From: an uncultured Archangium sp.
GTDB lineage: Bacteria > Myxococcota > Myxococcia > Myxococcales > Myxococcaceae
Assembly: GCA_946479335.1 (NCBI GenBank)
Contig: CAMLFP010000401.1
Span: forward strand, 1 to 5,026
Reading direction: 5' to 3'
Length of the DNA stretch: 5,026 nt
Positions within the stretch are counted from its first letter, which is position 1. Every line of letters starts with the position of its first letter. The translations under genes were made by a program, and so were the position numbers. Shown here piece by piece: positions 1-5,026 of this stretch. The notes under the pieces were generated by a model that did no database searches, had not been told where the DNA came from, and was given only the letters and a program-made list of their open reading frames with translations.

Positions 1-27
1 CGTCGGCGTGGTCGGAGTCGTCGGCGT
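1..27 (-). repeat. 9-bp imperfect tandem repeat coding for Thr-Pro-Thr units
   Basis: Three adjacent 9-base units (1-9, 10-18, 19-27 on the plus strand: cgtcggcgt, ggtcggagt, cgtcggcgt) encode Thr-Pro-Thr three times in the minus-strand gene. The first and third units are identical; the middle one differs by two bases, both silent. The array touches the window edge, so its full length is unknown. It most likely encodes an extended interdomain linker. Confidence 0.6.
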
Positions 28-333
28 GCGGCCCAGCACCTGCTCGAGGAACGCGCGCGCGCCCGGGTCGAGCTTCAGCGTGCCCTTGTCGAGGATGGTC
101 TCGAGGTCTTTCTTCTCGTTCGCGGTGATGCCGTCCTTCGCGAGCGCGATCTGCTTGTCGGCCGTCATGCCCGGCGCCTTGAGCGCGTCGGCCAGCTTCA
201 CCTGACCCCACCGGCTGCTGTCACCCAGATGCGAGAGGATCTCGAGCGCCTGGCTCTGGCCGATGGGCTGCGACGACGACTCCCACGACTTGTACAGCGC
301 GCTCAAACGACGGTCTGAAATCGTAACAGGCAT
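1..333 (-). CDS. Hypothetical helical protein, N-terminal 111 residues (3' end beyond window)
   Basis: The reading frame is open from an ATG at 333 to the left edge, so the stop is not in the window. The start is chosen because GGGGAG (343-348) lies 9 bases upstream, a strong ribosome binding site. The protein starts MPVTISDRRLSALY and has no signal peptide or membrane segment at its start, so this part is probably cytoplasmic unless exported by another route. Residues 10-100 read as a series of short amphipathic helices, including LADALKAPGMTADKQIALAK and a charged KDGITANEKKDLETILDKG stretch. From residue 103 it becomes a Thr/Pro repeat (PTTPTTPT), which looks like a linker to a further domain outside the window. 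Similar helix-plus-linker N-termini occur in uncharacterised myxobacterial proteins, but that is recalled, not checked. It follows the PilZ-Hsp70 gene by 53 bases on the same strand. Coding is supported by frame-consistent GC-rich third positions and the ribosome site; function is unknown. Confidence 0.8.
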   Translation of the reverse strand, partial: MPVTISDRRLSALYKSWESSSQPIGQSQALEILSHLGDSSRWGQVKLADALKAPGMTADKQIALAKDGITANEKKDLETILDKGTLKLDPGARAFLEQVLGRTPTTPTTPT

Positions 334-386
334 GTGGTGGAACTCCCCGGAAAGTGTGAGGCGAACAGCCGCAGCACTGTAGCGGA
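334..386 (-). other. 53-base intergenic gap, PilZ-Hsp70 to left-edge gene
   Basis: This is the only intergenic space in the window. It holds the ribosome binding site for the left-edge gene. I see no GC-rich stem followed by a T-run, so no intrinsic terminator, and no convincing -35/-10 pair. Read-through from the alaS operon into the left-edge gene is therefore possible. Confidence 0.6.
343..348 (-). promoter_or_regulatory. Ribosome binding site of the left-edge gene
   Basis: On the minus strand this reads GGGGAG, 9 bases before the ATG at 333. It is the clearest Shine-Dalgarno-like site in the window and decides the start of the left-edge gene. It also indicates that this gene can initiate independently of the PilZ-Hsp70 gene upstream, unlike the two overlapping junctions earlier in the cluster. 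Confidence 0.65.
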
Positions 387-2456
387 TCAGCGCGAGCCGA
401 AAAGCCGCTTGATGCCGCGAAACAGCCCGCTGGGAGTCGACGGCTGCGGGCCCTCTTCTCCCGGCAGCGGAGACTCCGCCAGCAGCTGCGCCTGCTGCTC
501 GTCGCTTGCGTCGGCGGTGATGAACTGCACCTGCGCCTGCTTGCCGGTCGGCGTGTGCGCGGTGAGCTGCAGCCGCCCGTCGGTGCCGACCTGGAAGCTG
601 ACGCTCATCTCGCCTGCGCGCTCGCTGCTCAGCGTCAACGCGCCGAGGTACTCATTCTCGTCGGCGCGCGCCGCGGTGCCCTGCAGCACCGCCAGCCGCA
701 CGCTGGAGTTCGCGGCCACCGGCACGCTCAACGACTTCTGCGCGGGGAGCCGGGTGTTGCGCTCCAGCACCCGGCGGAAGCCGCCGCCCTTCACCGCGAC
801 GCCGATCGGCGAGGAGAGCACCTCGGCCAGCGAGAGCCCGCGCTTGCCCTTCTCGCGCTGCACCAGCGAGTGGCCGTAGAGCGCCGCGCCGAGGGCCACC
901 GCGCCCGCGGGGTCGACGTCGGTGCGGCCCGGCCGGCCCAGGAGCGCCTCGAGCGCGCGCCGCACCGCTGGGGCGCGTGACTGCCCGCCGACCAGCACCA
1001 CCTCGTCGAGGCTCTGCGGCGTGAGCCGCGCCGCCTCCAGCACCGCCTGCGTCACCTGACAGGTGCGATCGACGAGATCCTGCGTGCTCGCTTCGAGGAA
1101 GCCGCGCTCGACCTCCACGCGCAGGTCGACCGGCTGGCCGGCGGTGTCGGTCGAGGCGAACGGCACGTGCACCGGCGCGAGGTCGGCGTCGCTCAGCTTG
1201 ATCTTCGCGAGCTCCGCGGCGTCGCGCACGCGCTCGACGGTCATGCGCGACTCGAAGAGCTTCTCGCGCGGGCCCTCGGGCAACGTGGAGATGAGCGCGT
1301 CGGCCAGCCGGGCGTCGAAGTCCATCCCTCCGAGGAAGTTGTCGCCGCCGGTGCTGACGGCTTCGAGGTCGTCGCCGGTGATCTCCACCACCGACGCGTC
1401 GAAGGTGCCGCCGCCCAGGTCGTAGACCAGCACCCGCTTGCGCGCGAGGCCACGGCCGTAGCCGAAGGCCAACGCCACCGCCGACGGCTCGTTGAGGATC
1501 GAGAGCACGTCGAGCCCGGCGAGCTGCGCGGCGTGCAGCACCGCGGAGCGTTGATGGTCGGTGTACCAGGCGGGGACGCACAGCACCGCGCGCGTCAGCT
1601 CGCGGCCGAGGAAGTCCTGCGCGGCGTTCTTGAGCTCCTTGAGCAGCAGCGCCGCGATCTCGGGGATGGAGAAGATCCTCCCGGCGATCTCGATGCCCAC
1701 GTCGCCTTCCGGGTCGGCCGCGAACGTGTACGGCGACACCTTCGCCAGCTCGCGCACCTTCTTCGACTGCGCGCGGCGGCCCATCACCCGCTTGAACCCG
1801 GCGACCGCTTCTTCCGGGTGATCGACGCGGTGCTTTCGCGCGGCGCTGCCGAAGAGCAGGCGGTTCTTCGCCGAGTCCCACGCCACGACCGACGGGAGCG
1901 CGAACGCCCCGCGCTCCGACGCGATGGGCACGAGCTTCGGCACGCCGTCTTGCACCACCGCCACGCGGCAGGTGGTCGTGCCCAGATCGATGCCCAGCAC
2001 CACGTCGTCCGCGAGGGCGACCGGGCCGCGCTTCTGCGGCGGCGGAGAGGGCATGGGCGCGGGAGGCGGCGGCTCCGGCGCGCGCTGCGGCGTCGGCGTG
2101 ACGCGCGGCGGGGAGGGCGGCGCGGGCGGCGCTTCACGCGCCTCGACGATCTGATCAATCAACGCGCGCGTCGCCGCGTCGATGCGGGTGAAGCGCACCA
2201 GCATGCCGGCCTTGCCGGGCTGCTCATCGACCACCAGCTTGTGCACCACGCCTTCGCCGCGCATCAGCCGCGCGCCGTCTTGCAGCACCAGCTCGAAGGT
2301 CAGCGGCGTGCCTTCGGGTTTGCCGGAGCGCGTGGCGATGAAGATGCCGCCGCGGGTGACGTTGGCGCCGTAGCGCTCGACGAACTCCTGCTGCGTGGTG
2401 AAGGGCAGTCGTACCCGGAGCGGAACCTTCTTCGGCTCATTCGGGGGCGACGTCAT
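387..2456 (-). CDS. PilZ-like domain fused to lidless Hsp70/DnaK-family ATPase
   Basis: This 689-residue protein is an Hsp70-family chaperone-like ATPase with an extra N-terminal domain. Residues 11-105 resemble the myxobacterial PilZ family: KVPLRVRLPF, then NVTRGGIFI (32-40), an RGEGVVHKL strand and a GMLVRF strand. KxxxR (10-14) and NxTxxG (32-37) approximate the c-di-GMP motif RxxxR...(D/N)xSxxG. Residues 109-145 are a Pro-rich linker. The ATPase domain (about 151-530) carries phosphate-1 GIDLGTTT (155-162), FKRVMGRR with the expected catalytic Lys at 222, NEPSAVALAFGYG (322-334), phosphate-2 DLGGGTFD (346-353), GGDNFLGGMDFD (370-381) and the adenosine motif VVLVGGQSRAP (486-496). Residues 541-649 align by eye with the DnaK substrate-binding beta domain (LERNTRLPAQKS, VLQGTAARADENEYLG). 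The roughly 100-residue helical lid of DnaK is absent; a 40-residue tail ends in basic GLFRGIKRLFGSR. The interdomain linker lacks the DnaK-type DVLLLD. It is therefore not the housekeeping dnaK. Its start overlaps the lipoprotein stop (ATGA). Myxococcus xanthus has DnaK paralogues that affect exopolysaccharide and social motility (SglK, StkA); a comparable specialised role is possible but unproven. Confidence 0.95.
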   Translation of the reverse strand: MTSPPNEPKKVPLRVRLPFTTQQEFVERYGANVTRGGIFIATRSGKPEGTPLTFELVLQDGARLMRGEGVVHKLVVDEQPGKAGMLVRFTRIDAATRALIDQIVEAREAPPAPPSPPRVTPTPQRAPEPPPPAPMPSPPPQKRGPVALADDVVLGIDLGTTTCRVAVVQDGVPKLVPIASERGAFALPSVVAWDSAKNRLLFGSAARKHRVDHPEEAVAGFKRVMGRRAQSKKVRELAKVSPYTFAADPEGDVGIEIAGRIFSIPEIAALLLKELKNAAQDFLGRELTRAVLCVPAWYTDHQRSAVLHAAQLAGLDVLSILNEPSAVALAFGYGRGLARKRVLVYDLGGGTFDASVVEITGDDLEAVSTGGDNFLGGMDFDARLADALISTLPEGPREKLFESRMTVERVRDAAELAKIKLSDADLAPVHVPFASTDTAGQPVDLRVEVERGFLEASTQDLVDRTCQVTQAVLEAARLTPQSLDEVVLVGGQSRAPAVRRALEALLGRPGRTDVDPAGAVALGAALYGHSLVQREKGKRGLSLAEVLSSPIGVAVKGGGFRRVLERNTRLPAQKSLSVPVAANSSVRLAVLQGTAARADENEYLGALTLSSERAGEMSVSFQVGTDGRLQLTAHTPTGKQAQVQFITADASDEQQAQLLAESPLPGEEGPQPSTPSGLFRGIKRLFGSR
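2028..2129 (-). other. Proline-rich interdomain linker of the PilZ-Hsp70 protein
   Basis: Residues 110-143 of the fusion protein are about half proline, with Ala, Ser, Thr and a few Arg/Gln/Glu, and contain runs such as EPPPPAP and SPPP. The stretch joins the PilZ-like domain to the first beta strand of the ATPase domain. It should be extended and flexible, letting the two domains move independently or bind a proline-recognising partner. Confidence 0.85.
2453..2456 (-). other. ATGA stop/start overlap, lipoprotein to PilZ-Hsp70
   Basis: The minus strand reads ATGA: the ATG (2456-2454) starts the PilZ-Hsp70 gene and the TGA (2455-2453) ends the lipoprotein gene. No good Shine-Dalgarno sequence lies 5-12 bases upstream of this ATG (the bases there are ACTTCCCCTGCA). 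Initiation therefore probably depends on ribosomes finishing the lipoprotein and re-initiating. Confidence 0.85.
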
Positions 2457-3037
2457 TGCAGGGGAAGTTCTACCCTGCTCCCGGGGGCGGTCAGAACAAT
2501 CTTCAGCCCTTTGCCGATGCTGGCGTCGGGGAGCTCGAAGTACACGATGATCTTCTGCGACGTCGAGGCGTTGAGCTCGATGGGGTTCGACGCGCCGTGC
2601 CCGAGCCGTTGCGCGTCGCCGGCGATCTTCCAGCGCTGCTCGCCGTTCTCCAACTGCACGCCGTCGAGGCTCAGCGTGGTGGCCTTCTTCGCGCGCGCCA
2701 GCAGCGCCACGCGCACGAACCAGTCGGTGGTGGAGACGCTGACGTTCCCGTTGCCGACGTTCTGCATGCGCTGCACGTCCTGGAGCGACAGGGTGACGTC
2801 GCCGAGATCCGCCGACACGCCGGAGGGGATGCCGAGGTGCTCCGGCTTGCCGGTGGTGGTGGCGATGCGCGCCAGCGGGTCGAGCGCCTTCTGCGTCTCC
2901 TGCTTGCGGAGCGCCTGTTGGTTCAAGCGCTCCTGCTCCGCCTTCAGCTTGCGGATCAGCGGATCATTCTCGTCGATGGACGGCTCGTCCTTCGGGCAAC
3001 CGCAGAGCAGCAGACCGAGGACGAGCGCGAACCTCAT
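2453..3037 (-). CDS. Predicted lipoprotein of unknown function
   Basis: This 194-residue protein begins with a short lipoprotein signal: MRF, a hydrophobic core ALVLGLLL (4-11) and the lipobox L-C-G-C with the lipidated Cys at residue 14. C12 is less likely because Leu would be at -1. After the Cys come PKDEPSIDENDP, an acidic tether, then a short charged, probably coiled-coil helix (about 27-50, LIRKLKAEQERLNQQALRKQ). From about residue 70 to the end the pattern is beta-rich: DVTLSLQDV, WFVRVALLA, TLSLDGVQLENG, KIIVYFELP, KIVLTAPGSRVELPL. This looks like one immunoglobulin-like or similar beta-sandwich domain. No enzyme motif is visible and the family was not recognised. The start is set by the signal peptide and by an ATGA overlap with the alaS stop; the gene ends in another ATGA overlap with the PilZ-Hsp70 gene. 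The product should be anchored in the inner or outer membrane, facing the periplasm or surface, while its operon partners are cytoplasmic. Confidence 0.88.
   Translation of the reverse strand: MRFALVLGLLLCGCPKDEPSIDENDPLIRKLKAEQERLNQQALRKQETQKALDPLARIATTTGKPEHLGIPSGVSADLGDVTLSLQDVQRMQNVGNGNVSVSTTDWFVRVALLARAKKATTLSLDGVQLENGEQRWKIAGDAQRLGHGASNPIELNASTSQKIIVYFELPDASIGKGLKIVLTAPGSRVELPLQ
2458..2478 (-). promoter_or_regulatory. Small GC-rich inverted repeat just before the PilZ-Hsp70 start
   Basis: In the transcript, GCAGGG (2478-2473) and CCCTGC (2463-2458) form a perfect 6-bp stem around a 9-base loop, ending one base before the ATG. It sits inside the last codons of the lipoprotein gene and covers the region a ribosome binding site would occupy. 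If it folds, it would block free initiation and be melted only by ribosomes translating the lipoprotein. No T-run follows, so it is not an intrinsic terminator. A 6-bp repeat can arise by chance in DNA this GC-rich. Confidence 0.35.
3034..3037 (-). other. ATGA stop/start overlap, alaS to lipoprotein
   Basis: The minus strand reads ATGA: ATG (3037-3035) starts the lipoprotein gene and TGA (3036-3034) ends alaS. The bases before this ATG (GGTGCGCGGCGC) give only a weak ribosome binding site, so the lipoprotein is probably made by coupled re-initiation after alaS translation. Confidence 0.85.
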
Positions 3038-5026
3038 GCGCCGCGCACCATGGCGACCAGCTTGTCGAACGCCTGCGGCAACTTCGACGCGTCGGTGCCG
3101 CCGGCCTGCGCGAGGTCGGGCTTGCCGCCGCCCTTGCCGCCGAGCTCCGCCGCCATCACGCGCACCGCGTCGCCGGCCTTGAAGCCCTTCTCGACGAGGT
3201 CCTTGGTGGCCGCGACGACGATGAGCGCCTTGCCGTCGCTGGTCTCGCCGCCGAGGCCGATGACGCCGCTCTTGAGCTGATCGCGGTAGCGGTCGGCGAG
3301 CTGCTTGAAGACGTTGGCGTCGGCGGGGTCGATGCGCTGGGTCAACACCTTCACGCCGTTGACCTCCTGCACGTTCTCGCCGCTCTTCGCGCCGCCGGAG
3401 CTCGCCTTGAGCTGCAGCTCCTCGAGCTTCTTCTCGAGCTCCTTGATGCGCTTCTGCGAGGTCTCGATGCGCTTCGGCAGATCGTCGGGCGTCGACTTGT
3501 AGAGCGCCGCGGCCGAGAGCAGCACGCGCTCCTGCCCGCGCGCATAGTGCGCCGCCGCCGCGCCGGTGATGGCCACGATGCGCCGCACGCCGGAGGCGAT
3601 CGACGACTCCTGCTGCACGCGGAAGTAGCCGATGTCGCCCGACCGCGAGACGTGCGTACCGCCGCACAGCTCCGTCGACTGCTCGTGCACGGTGACCACG
3701 CGCACCCGGTCACCGTACTTCTCGCCGAACAGCGCCACCGCGCCCGCGGCCTTCGCCTCGGCGAGGCCCATCAGCTTCGTCTGCGCGGCCTGGTTGTCGC
3801 GCACCCAGCCGTTGACGAGGTCTTCGACGCGGTCGACCTGCTCCTGCGTCATCGGCGAGAAGTGCGAGAAGTCGAAGCGCAGGAAGTCGGGCGTGACGAT
3901 CGAGCCCTTCTGGTTCACCGTGTCGCCCAGCACCACCTTCAGCGCCTTGTGCAGCAGGTGCGTCGCGGAGTGGTTGGCGCGGATCTTCTGACGGCGCTCG
4001 CCGTCGACCTGCGCGGAGAGCGTGTCGTGCACCGACACCGAGCCCTCCAGCACCTTGCCCTTGTGCACCAGCAGCCCGCCCGCCGGCTTCTGCGTGTCGG
4101 TGATCTCCACCTTCACGCCCTTGGCCAGCAGCACGCCGGTGTCGCCCACCTGACCGCCTGACTCGCCGTAGAAGGGCGAGGCGCTGAGCACCAGCTCCAC
4201 CGTGTCGCCGGCCTGCGCGATCTGCACCTGCGCGCCGTTCTTCACGAGGGCCTGCACCTGGCCTTCACCGGTCGTGCCCTCGTACCCGAGGAACTTCGTC
4301 TCGGAGAGGGTCGACGCCAGCTTCATGTAGATGTCGGCGATGCCCTTCTCCGAGCCCAGCGCGCCGGCCGACGCGCGCTCGCGCTCCGCGTCGAGGAGCT
4401 GATCGAAGCCGGCCTTGTCGATGCCGAAGCCCTCTTCCTTCGCGATGACCTCGGTCAGGTCCCAAGGGAAGCCGTAGGTCTGGTGGAGGTCCCACACCAC
4501 CGCGCCCGACAGCGTGTGCTGTTTCGACTGGCGCAGCTTCTCGAACTCGGTGGCGATGAGCCCGAGGCCGCGGTTCAGCGTGCGGCGGAACGACTCTTCT
4601 TCGTGCTTCGCGACCTCGAGGAGGAACGCGCGCTTCTCGTTCAGCTCCGGGTACGCGCTCGACATGTTGTCGATCACCGCCTCGACCACCTTCGCGAAGA
4701 AGGGCTCGCTCAGGTCGAGGTTGTGATCTCCATGGCGGATCGCGCGGCGCATGATGCGGCGGAGCACGTAGCCGCGGCCTTCATTCGACGGCTGCACGCC
4801 ATCGGCCACCAGGAACGCGGTCGCGCGCGCGTGGTCCGCGACGACACGCATCGCCGCGTCGGTGATGGAGTCCCACCGCGCGCCGTAGGTCTTGCCCGAC
4901 AGCTTCTCGATGACCGTGAAGAGCGGGGTGAAGAGGTCGGTGTCGTAGTTCGACTTCTTGCCCTGCACGTACGCGGTGACGCGCTCGAGGCCCGCGCCGG
5001 TGTCGATGGAGGGCTTCGGCAGGTTC
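3034..5026 (-). CDS. alaS: Alanyl-tRNA synthetase, C-terminal 663 residues (5' end beyond window)
   Basis: AlaRS charges tRNA-Ala with alanine in the cytoplasm and clears mischarged Ser/Gly-tRNA-Ala with its editing domain. The frame is open to the right edge; the first full codon is at 5025. With that Asn as residue 1, class II motif 3 is seen as SIDTGAGLER (6-15), so motifs 1 and 2, about 230 residues by comparison with the roughly 876-residue E. coli enzyme, lie outside. Next come the tRNA-recognition helices (RATAFLVADGVQPSNEGRGY, then VLRRIMRRAIRHG, about 67-99) and the beta-barrel with FYGESGGQVGDTG (285-297). The editing-site zinc ligands follow in HSATH (352-356) and CGGTH (454-458). 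A coiled coil covers about 518-540 (KRIKELEKKLEELQLK), and the C-Ala domain has DGKALIVVAA and GGKGGGKPDLAQAGG (629-643). All editing and C-Ala landmarks are intact, so the protein looks functional. A GTG at 4968 is internal, not a start, because conserved sequence continues upstream. The gene leads the visible operon and its promoter is outside the window. Confidence 0.98.
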   Translation of the reverse strand, partial: NLPKPSIDTGAGLERVTAYVQGKKSNYDTDLFTPLFTVIEKLSGKTYGARWDSITDAAMRVVADHARATAFLVADGVQPSNEGRGYVLRRIMRRAIRHGDHNLDLSEPFFAKVVEAVIDNMSSAYPELNEKRAFLLEVAKHEEESFRRTLNRGLGLIATEFEKLRQSKQHTLSGAVVWDLHQTYGFPWDLTEVIAKEEGFGIDKAGFDQLLDAERERASAGALGSEKGIADIYMKLASTLSETKFLGYEGTTGEGQVQALVKNGAQVQIAQAGDTVELVLSASPFYGESGGQVGDTGVLLAKGVKVEITDTQKPAGGLLVHKGKVLEGSVSVHDTLSAQVDGERRQKIRANHSATHLLHKALKVVLGDTVNQKGSIVTPDFLRFDFSHFSPMTQEQVDRVEDLVNGWVRDNQAAQTKLMGLAEAKAAGAVALFGEKYGDRVRVVTVHEQSTELCGGTHVSRSGDIGYFRVQQESSIASGVRRIVAITGAAAAHYARGQERVLLSAAALYKSTPDDLPKRIETSQKRIKELEKKLEELQLKASSGGAKSGENVQEVNGVKVLTQRIDPADANVFKQLADRYRDQLKSGVIGLGGETSDGKALIVVAATKDLVEKGFKAGDAVRVMAAELGGKGGGKPDLAQAGGTDASKLPQAFDKLVAMVRGA

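Noticed and set aside
376..381. A TACAGT hexamer on the minus strand as a possible -10 box for the left-edge gene.
   Set aside because: No acceptable -35 hexamer lies 16-18 bases upstream and a single hexamer is weak evidence; a promoter here is not supported.
334..386. A terminator after the PilZ-Hsp70 gene.
   Set aside because: No stable stem followed by a T-run is present in the gap on the minus strand.
652..1881. A 409-codon open frame on the minus strand in another frame within the Hsp70 ATPase region.
   Set aside because: It is a low-complexity Arg/Ala/Gly shadow of the conserved Hsp70 frame; its start lies inside the ATPase domain and it has no recognisable motifs.
387..2456. Calling the Hsp70 gene the housekeeping dnaK.
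   Set aside because: The PilZ-like N-terminus, missing lid, altered linker and absence of dnaJ or grpE nearby argue for a specialised paralogue.
1167..3182. A 671-codon open frame on the plus strand, antisense to the PilZ-Hsp70 and lipoprotein genes.
   Set aside because: It is rich in Arg, His, Ala and Gly with no domain signature, and crosses two well-supported minus-strand genes. Long antisense open frames are expected in DNA with such high third-position GC.
2453..3667. Extending the lipoprotein upstream to about 3667 in the same frame (404 codons).
   Set aside because: The added 210 residues are an Arg/Ala-rich shadow of alaS. The lipoprotein signal with lipobox begins exactly at the ATG at 3037, which overlaps the alaS stop.
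3034..4968. A start of alaS at the GTG at 4968.
   Set aside because: The frame upstream of this codon continues to the window edge and encodes the conserved class II motif 3 (SIDTGAGLER), so the GTG is internal and the gene is cut by the window.

Overview
The window is a GC-rich bacterial segment in which every supported gene lies on the minus strand. The best guess is a member of the Myxococcota (Myxococcales/Archangiaceae type). The reasons are the very high third-position GC, the short lipoprotein, and above all a PilZ domain of the kind expanded in myxobacteria fused to an Hsp70 protein. This assignment is an inference from gene style; no marker in the window fixes the taxon.

Layout in transcription order (right to left): (1) the C-terminal three quarters of alanyl-tRNA synthetase (alaS), whose 5' end lies beyond the right edge; (2) a 194-residue lipoprotein of unknown function; (3) a 689-residue fusion of an N-terminal PilZ-like domain, a proline-rich linker, a complete Hsp70 ATPase domain and a substrate-binding beta domain, with no helical lid; (4) after a 53-base gap, the first 111 residues of an unrecognised helical protein that runs off the left edge into a Thr-Pro repeat. 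Genes 1-2 and 2-3 are each joined by an ATGA overlap, so alaS, the lipoprotein gene and the PilZ-Hsp70 gene look like one translationally coupled operon. Gene 4 has its own good ribosome binding site and may or may not share the transcript.

AlaS is a housekeeping enzyme. The lipoprotein and the chaperone-like protein have no obvious link to tRNA charging, so the operon probably reflects co-expression at growth-linked levels. The most interesting item is the PilZ-Hsp70 fusion. It keeps the ATPase signatures and peptide-binding beta domain, has a near-canonical c-di-GMP-type motif at the N-terminus, and replaces the usual lid with a short acidic/proline tail and a basic amphipathic end. This suggests a chaperone-like ATPase whose activity or location may be tuned by a second messenger or a partner protein. 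No mobile elements, CRISPR arrays, tRNA or rRNA genes were seen, and there is no gene-free stretch longer than 53 bases.
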